From the NCBI GenBank assembly GCA_018873245.2, contig JAEMBT020000004.1:9378652-9442651 (forward strand): a stretch of DNA of 64,000 bases. Reading direction: 5' to 3'. Below, piece by piece: positions 38,289 to 51,479 of this stretch. The DNA comes from Archegozetes longisetosus. Taxonomy: Eukaryota > Arthropoda > Arachnida > Sarcoptiformes > Trhypochthoniidae. The stretch's first letter is position 1. The number at the start of each line of letters is the position of its first letter. The translations under genes and the position numbers were made by a program. The notes under the pieces are model-generated. The model ran no database searches, had not been told where the DNA came from, and saw only the letters and a list, made by a program, of their open reading frames with translations.

Positions 38289-39467
38289 GTTTTCAGTGTA
38301 ATTATATACGAACAAGACTGATGAGAGCAATCGAAGACTCTCACCTCTTAAAAGATACTCCCCTTCAGTATAATCTAAAAATTAGTTTTTGTCGATAAGT
38401 GATTTCTCCATTTTGATAGGCCATCAATTATTCACATATAATCATTACCATATTTTATTACTGTTTATAGCTAATAAAATTTAGCAATCAATCCGGCTTG
38501 AATGCAACCCAAACTGTTTTTTTAATGCAAATACTTGTTAGCTTATAGGCAGTCATTTCATTTATTCAATTGAAGTGTTTCACTATTTTATACTCGAGAC
38601 AAACTATTGATTTATAATTTAGTACATTTCATATATCTTCAATTCCCAAATTAAATCATCTATAACTTATAAGATGTTTTGTTTTTTGATTTTCACAATT
38701 GTTCAAGAATCTTATCTAACCATTTGCTGTATTTGACGATAGAATAAAAAATTGAATAAACCCCTACACAAAAAGACACTTTTTTGTGGAAAGCCCTTCA
38801 AATCAGAAGCTAACCACACAACATAACAACTGAGAAGATCGAAAAGTTCAAACCTTTAGGAATTCTAATTATAGGAGTTATTTATAGAGATGAATAGTTT
38901 AATTCTTATTCTCAGAAGGAATAAGGTTTGTGACAAGTGAACAAACAGAGTTTGATCTTGGTTTTAATTAAAAAGCAATAGAAGCAAACCCTCCGTTGAA
39001 TGACACAATCTTTTGTTGTAGAAAAATGTTAACAATCTAATTCGTTTCAATAAACTCTCTCATAATTCACTTAATATTATTTCATTAAAAACCAATTGTT
39101 TAACTTGTTTAAAACAATAACTCACGTTCTTTTCAAACCAGTCTTTCTTCGAATGGCAATCAAGTGATCATTGAAGGAATGAGAGAAGACTGAAAAACAA
39201 TTTTCTAAAGACTAAATGAAAAAATAGCGTAGGAGTGAAGCAATGGGATTGGCCTTATGTACAAACTTTTAGATAGTCTTGTTCTCTCAAGTACTTGACC
39301 CTTGAAAATGTGACCCATTTGTTAAATTGTGAGCTCAATATTAATTTTAGCGCCAATGATAGCGGAAAAATGATCTCCACTTGGCTGTGAAATTCGAAGA
39401 AAAATGCTAGTTCTCCAACTTTGAAAACATGTTATGTTATGTTCATATAGAGAGATACAGTTTACAA
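38289..39467. other. AT-rich intergenic DNA between two MITE copies
   Basis: No gene supported. The minus-strand frame at 39322-39543 runs into MITE copy 4 and is not regarded as real. Confidence 0.5.
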
Positions 39468-39661
39468 CAATAATCAACGATAGCATCAAGGGAACACTGT
39501 TTTTATGCCAACTTGCCTGTGCTGTGCACCAATTTGTTGCCAAATTTTATTTCTACTTTACTTTGATTACTATTGAATATTTCATATATTTCTTAATATA
39601 TTCGACACTACTATTTGATAAAAATCACACTATCACTTCTAGTTGCTATCGTGTGTTATTG
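39468..39661 (+). mobile_element. MITE-like element, copy 4 of a family
   Basis: Terminal inverted repeats are CAATAATCAACGATAGCATC at 39468 and the complement of CAATAACACACGATAGCAAC ending at 39661. The interior shares TTTATTTCTA, CTTTGATTACT, GAATATT and TTAATAT blocks with copies 2 and 3. Length is 194 bp, almost the same as copies 1 and 2. Open frames across it on both strands are by-products. Confidence 0.65.
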
Positions 39662-42270
39662 AGTTTCTGAGTGTACATTCTTTTCAGATAAGTCAAAACA
39701 ATGAAAAAGTTTTTTACCACTTGAAAATCCCAAAGATATTGAGCTGAATAAGAATTACACAAAGACAAAGAGTTGATTTGACAGCAGTATCTCATAATAC
39801 TTCTGATGAATTGAATCAATTTAAAAAATGGATGAACTGGTTATTGAGATGAAGAAAAGATAATCTGTTTTAAGCTCAAATTAGCGGAGCCTCAAATAGA
39901 CTTAATTAGTATTACAAAAAATACTAATATATTTGAACTGAGCTTTGAAACAAATATATAGTTTTTGACACAATTTTCAATATAACAGTAATTATATTGA
40001 AATGCCTCTAAAGCTTTATCTAAAATGAAAAGTTCAAACAATCAATCAAATCTTAGTTTGTGATTTTATCTATAAAAAATAATAAATAAATAAAACAAAG
40101 TTTAGTTATCTTAGATATGAAATATTGGTTAAATAAATTTTTTATTTACTCAAACGTAAACTCCAGCAAAATGTGGATCACAATCAAATATAAGAATAAA
40201 TCTTATGTTCACTTCAATCTACTCTTCTTCCAGCCAAATGTGGTTTCTTAGTATTAAATTAATTTTAAGCAAACTATAAGTGAAACAGAAATATATTGTG
40301 CAAATAATCTTAACAAAACTGAAACCATTCATCAGATTGTCAACAAAGTAAAATGCCAATTTCTTAGCTCAACCTCTACAATGCTGTAAAGAATAGCTCG
40401 AGTTCTCTAGTGAAGCAAAGATTCTTCTGTTAATTAAATCTATTGATTTAATGATTAAATGCTGTTTTGTAAAACTTGATACAAAAATAGGTCGAAACTC
40501 CCATATCTAAACATTTATTTTGATTATCTGACAGTCAGATGAAGAATTTATATAAACCTTGCTACACGCACAAAACTGAATCTGGTCTAAATTCAAGTAC
40601 TGTTCGATTTGCGGCAAACATATTTAGAGCTTTGTTGAGTTTTGAATCAGTTCAATATAATACTTTCTGATCATAAGGTGCAACTTTCTTACAAATAATG
40701 CTTCCACTCAAATCAATCAAACTAACCGCTTAATGCTCACTTTTTGCATTAAGCCTGCAACAAAGTTATGCATACATTCATTTGGTTTTGTTTGCTTTGA
40801 ATTATAAGGATTTCTGACTGGGATGATGGACAGCAGGAAAATAACTAGTCTAGTTGAATCTCTTTATATGAAAGTAAATTCTAGATACGATTGTGTGCAA
40901 GTAGAATATAAGTGACTTTTCTTCACAGACACAATACTATTTTGTTTGTAATGCAGTTTTTTCAAAATATAGAATCCTATCGTACTCAATATACTCAACT
41001 ATTATACAATTTTCTTCTCTCAATATATTACATCTGAAGTGATTAGATATTTTATGCATTGTTCTCTTAGAATAGATGTATTCTCGTAAGAGTTTTATGT
41101 GTGGTAAAAATAAATTATAATTTTTGATCTTTTTTCTACTCACATTACTCATATTGGATTGTTGCTATCAAATTATATCTATTAATGTTAATATTGAAAT
41201 GTTAGTCTCAGAAACAATTAGGAAGAAAACTCGCTAGGTCCGATAAAAATAACTACTTAAACTTAATATTTCCTTCAAAATCATTAAAAATTTTCCGAAA
41301 AAGAATCTAATGGAGTATTAATGATGGAAAAGATATATCGGAAAATATGAACCAATAGTAAAAATGAGTAACTGGCAACTATAATGTTCTACTTCATCTC
41401 ATCAAATGACGAAACTTTTAATTCAAAAACTTTTTCAATCTTTTAACCATTCGGTGAAAGTGACCCAAATAAGCTATAAACAATTGAATGGCATTAGGCT
41501 CATCCTTAAAGATACAAAAAAATGTACGTCACAAGTGTTTACTTTTGCACTTTGAATTTGAATAAGGTTGATATGGTTGAGATATACAGTAATTCAATTT
41601 ATAAATCAACGTGATAATCAAGATGAGAGTCACATATTTCAGAATTACCATACACAAATTTAGATCGATTCTATCAACATTTTTCCTAATCTGAGTTTGT
41701 TTTACTTTTTTGCCTGTCTTGTCGAACAGGTGGTCAAATCGATTTTGATTACAGGCTGACATTGTTTGATTTGTGAACAGAGGGGTTTCGCGTGATGTTT
41801 CACATTAAATAGAAACTGATGTCTGTGGTGATTGGAGAGTAACGAAATTAGTAGCTAAAGCACTATGCTAGATTTTGCTCATAATCTGGTTCATCATCAA
41901 AGCATACAAGTCTAAGATTTAATTGCAAACTTTTCAATGGCAACTCCTTATCGGATATAAGTAAAGATTCTCATCCGACATAAGTGCAGATTCTAATAGT
42001 TTATGAGTAAACATTTGTCCTTTAATGCTATTTATGAGACTGTAAATTACTTTAGCGGAGATAATTTGAGTAAGAAATTTAACTTTTTCAAAACAATCTA
42101 AAATTTCTCTAAATAATAAATGTGACAAACCAATTCAGATAGGATTTAGTTTTCACCATAAAAAGTCAAAACATCTTTTCTTGGTTTAGCTCCAATCAAA
42201 TACGTTTCGGAACTTTGTTTAAATCTCATAATGTCTAGAGTTTTAGCTTAACTTCTAGAATGATGATACA
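39662..42270. other. AT-rich intergenic DNA
   Basis: No gene supported. A single TIR-like GTTGCTATCAAATT at 41162 resembles one end of the MITE family without a partner nearby. Confidence 0.5.
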
Positions 42271-42414
42271 CTATTGACGCCATGGGACTCTAAATGGATC
42301 AGTTGGGATATAAGTTTCGTCATCAATTACAACACTTCCTGCACCTGAAGGAAGTAAACTTTGGATAAGCTTTATGGTAGATTGTCTGCAGACCAGCTCT
42401 TCTCTTTCATTCTT
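42271..42414 (-). pseudogene. Decayed Tc1/mariner-superfamily transposase fragment
   Basis: A 47-codon open stretch on the minus strand (42414 to 42274, stop TAG at 42271-42273) contains Val-Val-Ile-Asp-Asp-Glu-Thr-Tyr. From what I know of this superfamily, that resembles the block around the first catalytic Asp of DD(E/D) transposases. It is followed by a Pro-rich stretch where such proteins usually have Pro-Gly-Arg/Lys. A TGA lies just upstream. Beyond the TAG the same region continues in shifted frames with Glu-Val-Lys-Leu-Lys and an aromatic-rich patch, as expected of a dead copy. No start codon, no second catalytic Asp and no terminal repeats could be assigned. The family assignment rests on a short motif. 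Confidence 0.5.
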
Positions 42415-43581
42415 TCATTGCTTCTGTATGTTTCGTCCGTTTGTTTCCATAAAATTGATTTCTATCGCATCCCAATACAAAACTAAAGCTTCTCTTTCAA
42501 CTATCACATCCACGCATCTTAACAATCACCTCTTAAACTGATTCTAAATCCACTTTTCAATTAGTGTTTGTTTGAAAAACTCTTTCATACTTTAAGACTA
42601 ATAATAAATCGATGAGATTTTGTTAGGAATTTTCTAAACACAAATGTTTATTTAACTTTCTTTATTCAAGATGTTTGTGTATAGTTTACGATACGACGTT
42701 ATCGTTTACTTAATTTAATTGATGGTCAGTTTGGGTTTTGGAAGAATTGACCTGTTTTCAGTAATTAATCTTAAGTAATGAGGCGATTGTGAGATATTGT
42801 ATAACATTTTTTTGCATGCAAGCATGAGATACAAAAGCTATTCTGATAGCAGTCAATATATAATACTTGACTAGAAATTGATCGGCATATCTGTTTCAGT
42901 TTGAAGAGTGAGTGGCTTGCGATGCGCACCAACTCAACGTTGATTCCGAGCCTCTCGAATGAGTGCAAATGAGATGACAATAAAACATCTCTGTTAGTCA
43001 ATACATGGATGTCTATTATAATACTAGAGAGTATACCGTCGGATTTGATTGTTTTGATGCTATCGCTTAAGTATCTGCAACTAGAAAGAGGTCGAGTGAC
43101 TAGTTATTCTTTGTTGCAATACGTCATCTCAATTAGTAGAACATTTCTCTAGTAATAGATCATTCCTTCAAACCCTATCATCCAATAGTATCTAAAATAT
43201 AACCAAAGTAGTCGCCAAATTCCTGTTTCACTCCTTTCCACTATAGACACATTATTGGGAAACACTCAATTCGAGTCCCCATTGGAGACTTCAAGTATTT
43301 TCAGTTAAATCAGAAAGTTAGTTGAAAAGCCCATCAGATTTAACTTTAACTTTAAATATAGTACACTTTAATATTGCTTAACGGATAGAAAGTCTACACT
43401 AAACACAAAGAATTGGAACAATCCATTGATTAATAAAGACGATTGTTAAGCAGGTCTCCGTGCGTCATTTAAGAAACTGATATCAACTCTATGATTTATG
43501 AAAAAGGACTAATATCATTCTCTGTTTCTTCAATACTAGTGTATAGAGAATAGAGTTCTGTATTCCTTATACTCACAGCTC
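42415..43581. other. AT-rich intergenic DNA
   Basis: No gene supported. It may include further unrecognisable remnants of the transposon represented at 42271-42414. Confidence 0.5.
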
Positions 43582-43687
43582 TACGCTCGCCAAACTCTTG
43601 ATCTAACCAACTAACTTAACTGAATTAATGACAATACCACTATTTTAGGTCAAGTTAATTGGTTAGATTAGAGATTTGGGGCGCGTA
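43582..43687. mobile_element. CTAACC-family foldback MITE
   Basis: Two 39-base arms, 43582-43620 and 43649-43687, are inverted copies with about 30 of 39 positions matching, including GATCTAACCAACTAACTTAA against its complement. The spacer is 28 bases. The right tip runs into the GC palindrome GCGCGTAGCGCG, comparable with the GC-rich tip of 19528-19544. Confidence 0.6.
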
Positions 43688-45118
43688 GCGCGATGTGTGT
43701 CAAAGAATATTCTACTACTCTGAACCTTATTCTCATAAGTTGCCTGTACTTTAGCAATTGGAGAAGCAGTCAATATATGGATATATATCTATAAAAACGA
43801 ATTCACTATTTACAACAAGCAAAAATATTTCCTTTACACCAAACAATTTCAACAATCAATTTCTCTTCAAGTCCTTATTTGGTATTAAAAGGACAGAACA
43901 TGCAAAAATGTATTTGCCTTTTTCCATGAGGCTCTTTCTTCACTAGAGTTTATAATTTATTCGTACCTTACAATTCTACTTTGCCAGACTTTTCGGTTCT
44001 TATTCTTGAATCAATTTTTTCAGGATCAGTGAAGTCATTCTGTCAATAGAGAGCTTGTATTATAGAAGAGAATTTGATACTGGTTTTGTTGACAGCTTCA
44101 CAATACTTTCTTATTTTGGGCAACTTGTTGGACATTTATTTCTATTTGAATAATATAAGATCAATTTTAGTGACAAGCTATGGATAAAGCAGAATTTATC
44201 TTCATTAAACATTTGAGTAACAGACAAACTTTTGGTCAAAAGAATAAAACACCTAAAACTGTAAGCAAGTTTCTAAAGTAGCTGAGATTCTAAACAAACT
44301 CTAATTGACCAATAGAGAAAGCAAAGAGAAAAGTTAATAAATTGAAATATTTGATCCTCTAGTTTATACTCTAGTTAGTTATAAGCATGGGTTTTATGAA
44401 GTGAACAATTTCTTATGTTTAACATTATGAAAACATACATGTATTGAATGTATTGACTCGAATAATGCACAGTACAATGGCTTACAGACTTTAAGCTAGA
44501 CTATTTATAAAATGTCTGGTTATGAACACTTAATCAAATATAAGAAAAATATTTCTTCTCAACTGTCAGAACAATTTGAGACAAATGCTCATAAGGGATA
44601 GTCTAAAGTCATAACATTATATTATAATTCATAAAGAATTGATTAATTGCACAAAAAATGTGAAACATTTGAGTTAATGAATTGAAAGATTTCGGAATAA
44701 ATTTAGAATTGAAAGAATAAAATCGTAGCGATCAATCAATTCGAAAATAGAAACATACCGTATACGCAATACTAAACGCAATTTATGTTTGTTTTCAACT
44801 CAAAAGCCTAATGTTTTTCTTTGTTCATCTCTATTATTGAACAAAATAAAAAAAACGCTTAGACCTGATCGCAAATGCGAACACTTAAAGTATTTCTAGT
44901 GTTATGGTTGCAAATATTGTTGAATACAGTTTTAGAGATTGTTGAATGGAAAATCAAATTTAATCTTTATTCTGATATGGCTTTCAATACTTTGGGAACA
45001 CTTTTGAAGGACGTTTCATGTTTTTCATTTGCTAAATCATATCACATGTTAAATGATCTGAATTTGCATTTAATCGCAATAGAAATAACCGAAAGCTATT
45101 AAACTTAAATCTTTACTA
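43688..45118. other. AT-rich intergenic DNA
   Basis: No gene supported. Open frames at 43758-43946 and 44875-45102 are short and AT-driven, without recognisable domains. Confidence 0.5.
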
Positions 45119-45181
45119 ATGTCCAAACCCGGTCGTCAAAGAGGAAAGCCTAAGACTGCAGACCATTCGTTGAGAATATAA
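45119..45181 (+). other. 20-codon ORF with AT-hook-like peptide
   Basis: An ATG-to-TAA frame whose base composition is much less AT-rich than its surroundings. The peptide contains Lys-Pro-Gly-Arg-Gln-Arg-Gly-Lys-Pro-Lys-Thr-Ala, similar to an AT-hook core. It might be a short protein, an exon, or the N-terminal end of a lost transposase. No splice partners were identified, so this is a candidate only. Confidence 0.2.
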
Positions 45182-48100
45182 AATCAATTGCACTAAGAAT
45201 CAGTTTTTGCTAAGAATCATTTGTTTTGTTGACAAAAAATTGAGTTCTGTAGAAGAAGAAGAAGAAGATATAGTTTTTATGCAGAATAAATTGAATCAAT
45301 AGATTGCTCGATATTTCGAATAGAGAAAGAGTGCCTGAGGTTTGATCTGTTTTTGGGAATGAAGCGCTGGTTAAAAACATAGCCAAATGTTGCCTTCTTC
45401 TTCAACTTAGCAATTAATAAAAATTATTTTCTATCCCATATACAACCAAATCACATTATGCCTGAACAACTGATCATTTACCGTCATTGAAGGCTTTTAC
45501 GATGATGGCTCTAAAATATCTATAGTTTGTATTTGACTGATTCTGGATCACTGGTTATTATACAGTGATTTATAAGAGATTGTTAAAAATGGTTCAACAC
45601 AAAGAAGTATAAATGCTTTATAAGAGTCGTAACTAGAATTGTGATCTAGAATAAAATTGCTTGAAAGTACTCTGAATTTCTTATTCTGATTCTGTTTCAG
45701 GATTCTCGACATTTCATTCAAATAAATCTAATCAGTTGGCGTGAAATACGATGAAAATTCTATCGGAAAAAGAGAATCGCTGTATTTATTACAGAATGTG
45801 CTTTACATCCAAGAATAGAGTTTTCCTCTGAGCAGATCAATAATCTGAAAGAAAAAAACTTTTCCAATCTTAAATTAAATCCTTATACGCCCTCATGTTG
45901 TGCATTAATTTAATAAATCGGTCCGATAGTGACCCCATCACAGATATATCGAGAATCAATATACAACTGAATTTCACTCAATATAGCACAGTTTTACCCA
46001 CAATGAAAACCCTTTTCAATTTTCTAATATTGCTTAATCAAACACTTGTTTACCTACAATTTAAATGTCATTAATGACTTTGTGAAAAATCGAAATTTAA
46101 CGTCAGCTCTAATTAGAAAGTGAAATTGGTATGAATTGAATTTAGTTCAAACTGTCAATTGAGAGGTTAGTTTGTGAAAAAGGTAGTTCTAGAAAAATCA
46201 ATTAAATGGACTTTTAGACAAAGTGAAACTAATAAAACAGGTTCTGTTGAGAATATGATTAACTACTAATTGGATATAATCAAGTTTGTATCAATTAGAC
46301 GGACAAACAAATGACGCATTAATCAAATTAAGCGTTTTATTTATCCAATACTAACTCTAGTATAATATAATACTTGGATTAAAATCAATCATTTTTCTTC
46401 ACATAGTACGCTGTTTGGGTTAGTTTAAAAGATTTAACTTCAAGTTTCTCATATCTGACCTAAATCTGGTTATAGTTTTTCAAAACTCAGTTTATACTAT
46501 GATCAATGAAAACTCAAACTCAAATCAGAATCTTTCGAGTGAAACATGCTAGAAGTTTGTTTGGGGTTTTATTCATTTCTGTTATTATTATTCAATTTGG
46601 GAAAAATGTCCACAAGAGTTTCTGTAAAGAAGCTAAAATTTGATAGCCATCATTATTTGTTGACTCATTTGTCGTACTACTATTAAACTGAACAGATCAA
46701 AATTTGAGATAATTATCATAAAAATTGAAAGCCTATTGCTTCGAGGGTTATTCGTCTGCAAACGATAGGATTGACAGACCTCTGCCATCATTACATCGTA
46801 TGAATTGAGTTCAATCCCATTTTAGTCTATATGGTCTGTAAATCGACTGAACAGTGACTTTATCTCTGAATAATTGTAGCGTAAACTAAAAGCGATTGTT
46901 TGATAGTAATTGGAAAACATTTAGATCCAAACATCAAACCAATGGTATAGTTATAATTGAGAATTTATCTTTTAAGAAACAACTAAAAGTGTTTTGATTA
47001 TAAAGTTGATGGTAGAAAATGGAGAAGTGTTATAAAGAGAGAAAAAAAGCATAAAATAAATAGTTATATATAATGATTAAGTGCTAACATTTGCTTATAT
47101 CGATTTGCTGGCGTTTCTTATGAAATGAAGCAACTAATGGTAATTACAGACTATAGTCAAGTAATGGCTAAACCGGTTAATTAAAAGTTGACATTCGGGG
47201 TCTAAGCACTATATATCATATTTGTTTGTCATTTTCCATTATAAATCGTGATCACGAAAGTCACGCATAATCAAGCCTTTTATAAGTGTAATTAATATTA
47301 GCATATTGATTGAAACCATTATACTTAAGCCTCAAATATTAGCAAAATTGAAAAGCTTACAGCTCTAAATAATCATTATCGTTCGCTAAACAATCTTTAA
47401 CAGTAAATCCTTAGAGTCAATCAATCGATTGATCGACAAATAAGTCTCAACAAAATATTAGGGCTCTTCAAATTTCAGTTTCAAACTTTGAGCTTATCAT
47501 TATGAAACATGATTTTTAGTGAAGACCTTAGCTTGGCAGGATTAGATTGAAAGACGCGAAACCAAGAACGTATGACATTTTAGGCCTGCAATTTCTTCTC
47601 CTATCCAGCTGACTATGTATAAGGTCTTATGCTGTTTATTATATTTTGTATAAGACAACTATAAGACTTACGAATGAGAGAATATCAATGACACGTTATA
47701 TAAGACATTAGTTGTAGTTTTTCTTTATTCTCTATATTATATATAATAGTGACTACAGAAAGTTGAGTGGCTTACGTTAGCTCATCAATGAGATGATTTT
47801 TGCAGATTTGCACTCATTGGATCTTTTGTTATACGCTTCTGTTTGTTTCACTTCTATCCCCACTCTTCTGTTGTTGCAAATGACGCTCATTTACAACACA
47901 ACTCCATATTCACAGCTAAGTAAGAGCATTATAAACGATCCTCCTTCTAATTAAAGGTAATTCAATTAAAAGTAGGCTCGACCTGAACGCTAAATGGCTA
48001 ACAATATAAAGTCGCGACGTTATTCTCGCAAATGGTTTTACTCTTTGATTGCACCCAAAACATGCATTTTTACTCTGAATAGCATAGTCTAAATATTTTC

Positions 48101-51100
48101 AATTGAGATTGTTTTGAAAAAAATTGGCCAAAGTTTATCTTTATAAGAGAAAAGCCTTATATAAATAAGAAAAACATCTTTGTATTAGAAGCATTATACT
48201 GGAAACTTTCAAAACTATTTGGAAACTCAATTAGTGGAGAGAACTATTCTTTTCATGGATAATATAACAAAATAAGTAAGAAAACAAAGGACTCTTCAAG
48301 TGAATGGCTCTAAAGTTGTTCTGATTAAATAAGAAAAGATGAGACTGTCGTTTGGCTGCGAATGCTTCCATACTACTTTTTGCTTGCAACTCTTTTCAAA
48401 ATTATATTCCGATTCATTGCTCCCGGCATTATCTGGTATACAAATAGTCTAAAATCAAAAAATACTTTATGCTATTTGTATATTAGAAAATATATGAGTT
48501 TATCAACTTTTCGCTAAATTAAACCAAAAAACCAGTGCAAACAGTTTAGGTGTTAGAATGAAAATTAGATTCTATATTATTATATACTATCGGAAATAGA
48601 TATAAAATAGTTTTGATATGAGGCCTGAGAAGTTATATGGTTTAGAGACCTGTCAATGTCATTCTGTTTGCTAGTTATCAAATCAATAAAAGAAGCCTTA
48701 TTAGAGTGAGAGGCAAAGTTTGTGCTCATTTGCTAATTTGGTACATAGAAAATGACAACATATTATATATTTTATAAGTTGCTAATTGTGGAAAACATAA
48801 TCTAATGGTAAATATGAATTATTGAAAAGTTTGATCGCATTATATAGTTTGAATTGTGAATGAGATAAAATGGTTACTTAAGGCAAAGGCAACACCTGAA
48901 TAGATTAGTTTATCAACTGATTAGTCATTTGAGAGTTAAATATTATAATGACTTGAAAGCATTATAATTATTATAATATATTTTAAATGACATTCATATC
49001 CAATAAATTATTCTTCTCCTAAACAATACACAATAAGAATATACTCCTATTATTAAGACAGTCTCCATTAGTCTTCATTGAATATCCATTCTTGAGATAC
49101 ACAACACATACATAACACAAATACTATGTTTGTGAATATTTTATTAAGACTTATGGTTCTTTGTTATAATAACTATCTGTTATATACTAATTCATTCATT
49201 TCGACAAATGACAGGTGTAATGATGGTAAGCTTTATAAACAATAATTAATATTTTGTCTTCTATTCCTATTCCTATTGGGTTTAATCGTATCTTCATACC
49301 TGCGAATAGTTTGCAGATTCATTTTAGATGCAAATATGTAACAGTGAACAGAGTCTATTTCACTCTATGTCATAAATGTAATATAATTCAAATGAATACT
49401 TTCATAATGTAACTCATATTCAATTTGTATATTATAAAAACAACCCTCTTTTCAATATTGAATATCGCAACAAGTCTTTTGTTAAGTTAAAAATAGTAAA
49501 ATTCATTGTTGTATAACCAATTTTTTATATACCAAATGGAAAATGTTACCAAACCAATTTTAATACAAATTATGGTGCAATTTAATGTTTAAAAGCTTAC
49601 CTTTGATTCAGGTTTTATGTTACATCCAGGTATTAATTGGGTTTTTATGTTTTTCAGCAGTTATTTTCTTCAAACCAATCCTTATGTATTTTTCTTACAA
49701 GAGACAAACCTAAAACAATCAATATTAAAGGTTTATCAGAATGCAAGATATCTAGGTTTAATCTTTCAAAAATTTAACCAAATTTATCAAACTTTGTAGT
49801 AACTAAATTGAAATTTTCTGAATAGTTCAGCAAAATCTGGTTTTATATTAAAATCTTTCACGTCATTTAGAGTTTGAGTGAATTTTATAAGAACTATTTT
49901 AAATTTATAACGCAAAATGTGGTATTTTGTAGCAAAAGGTGTAGTATTTCATTTAAAAAAACGTCAAAATTATGTAGCATTTGATTTCTCTCGTAATCAA
50001 ATTTCATTTGGTTGAATAAAAACCTAATAAATATCTACGAAATTTAAGGCTTGTACAATTTAAAAGTTGAACCGAGGAAGTAAACGTGAATAAATTGATT
50101 TTAAAAAACCTAGTGTTGAGGCACTTGAATAAGTGTTGCTCTAAATGGCAACCATTTCCAATTAATAGTGATCGACAGTCCTAATGATAATTTAAATACC
50201 TTCTACTCTTGAGTTAGTACCTATTATGGTATCCTTTTCTACAAAAAGAAATTGATTTAACATTGGTTTTGAAGGAGAAGCAATATTATTGATTTCGAAA
50301 TATACTTTCGTAGGTTTAGTCTTCCAGTTTTAAGCTGAATAAAGACTAGATTAAGCAAACAGACATATATCAATAAAGATTTGAATGCGTAAACTTAAAC
50401 AGACTTGAAAAAAGTGAAAAATGTTTTGATATGAAAGTATTTTGGCGTCCTTTGCTTTACATATAACTATTTGCGCATCTATTAATGTTCTTCGGAATCT
50501 ACCATTCGTCTTAAGATCTCAATGAAGTCCTTATGATATAAAGAAAATATGATAATTTAAGTAAATAATGCTTAACTAAATAGAATTTGCATGTGTTGTT
50601 TAAGAGCTTTTTTATGTTAACTTTCTTATATCTACATAATATGTTATTTGAAACACATATGAAAAAATGGCTTAATTTTGGAAGATCAGGAAAAAATACA
50701 GTACTTCAACACTTAGCAAGAGATCAGTTAATCTAATAGCCGAAATAAGAGTACATTTATCTAACGGGAATAACTGATGATTGAAGTATTAGGTAGACTA
50801 TAAAATACAGGAAACCGTTACTTTACCAAAGTTATGCTAGCGTTCCAAGGCTTACCAGAGTATACCTTAAGGGTATAGTTATATAACAAACTCCTAAATC
50901 CAGAGACAAATCCTAATCAAATTCACCTATTATTCAAAAATGGATCACAGTAATAGTATAATCCAGCTTCAATTTTTAGTCAAGTGTCACGCATAAATGT
51001 AAAGTTTGAACGGTATAAATTTGTAGCCGTAAAGTTGTTCTGTTTGAGATGATGTAGAAATACGCGAACGCATCGCAACCGCTAAACTCTACACTTAATG

Positions 51101-51437
51101 AGGTATAAACATAATAACCGGAAGCTCTAGAAGTCTTTTCATATAAATACAGTGATATCACGTTACAATATTCTCACTATTGAATTGGCCAAATTCAACC
51201 TATCCATAACCTAATTTATAGCTAAAAGTACTTTGATCCAAATAAAAAGATTCAAATATTGAATTGAATTGAATTGAAATATTGTTTTTATCAGTATTTT
51301 CATGTAAATGAAAAGCTGAGTTCAAGTGAGATGTAGAAAACTGATTTTACATTGTTGTAGATCAATATGAACTAGTGTGCTTTTGTAACAGTTAGTAGTT
51401 AGCATAAAAATATTTATTTTTCACTGCTAGCTAAAAT
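45182..51437. other. AT-rich intergenic DNA
   Basis: No gene supported over 6 kb. A short AGA run is at 45251-45268 and a GAATT pentamer run at about 51258-51279. Other open frames are short and lack domain features. Confidence 0.5.
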
Positions 51438-51479
51438 GTCTGTTCAAAGTGAACCCATTTTCTAGTTCTTTGAACAGAC
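51438..51479. repeat. Perfect 12-bp stem hairpin
   Basis: GTCTGTTCAAAG (51438-51449) and CTTTGAACAGAC (51468-51479) are exact complements around an 18-base loop. No neighbouring gene is available for it to act on. A foldback relic is the default reading. Confidence 0.6.
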
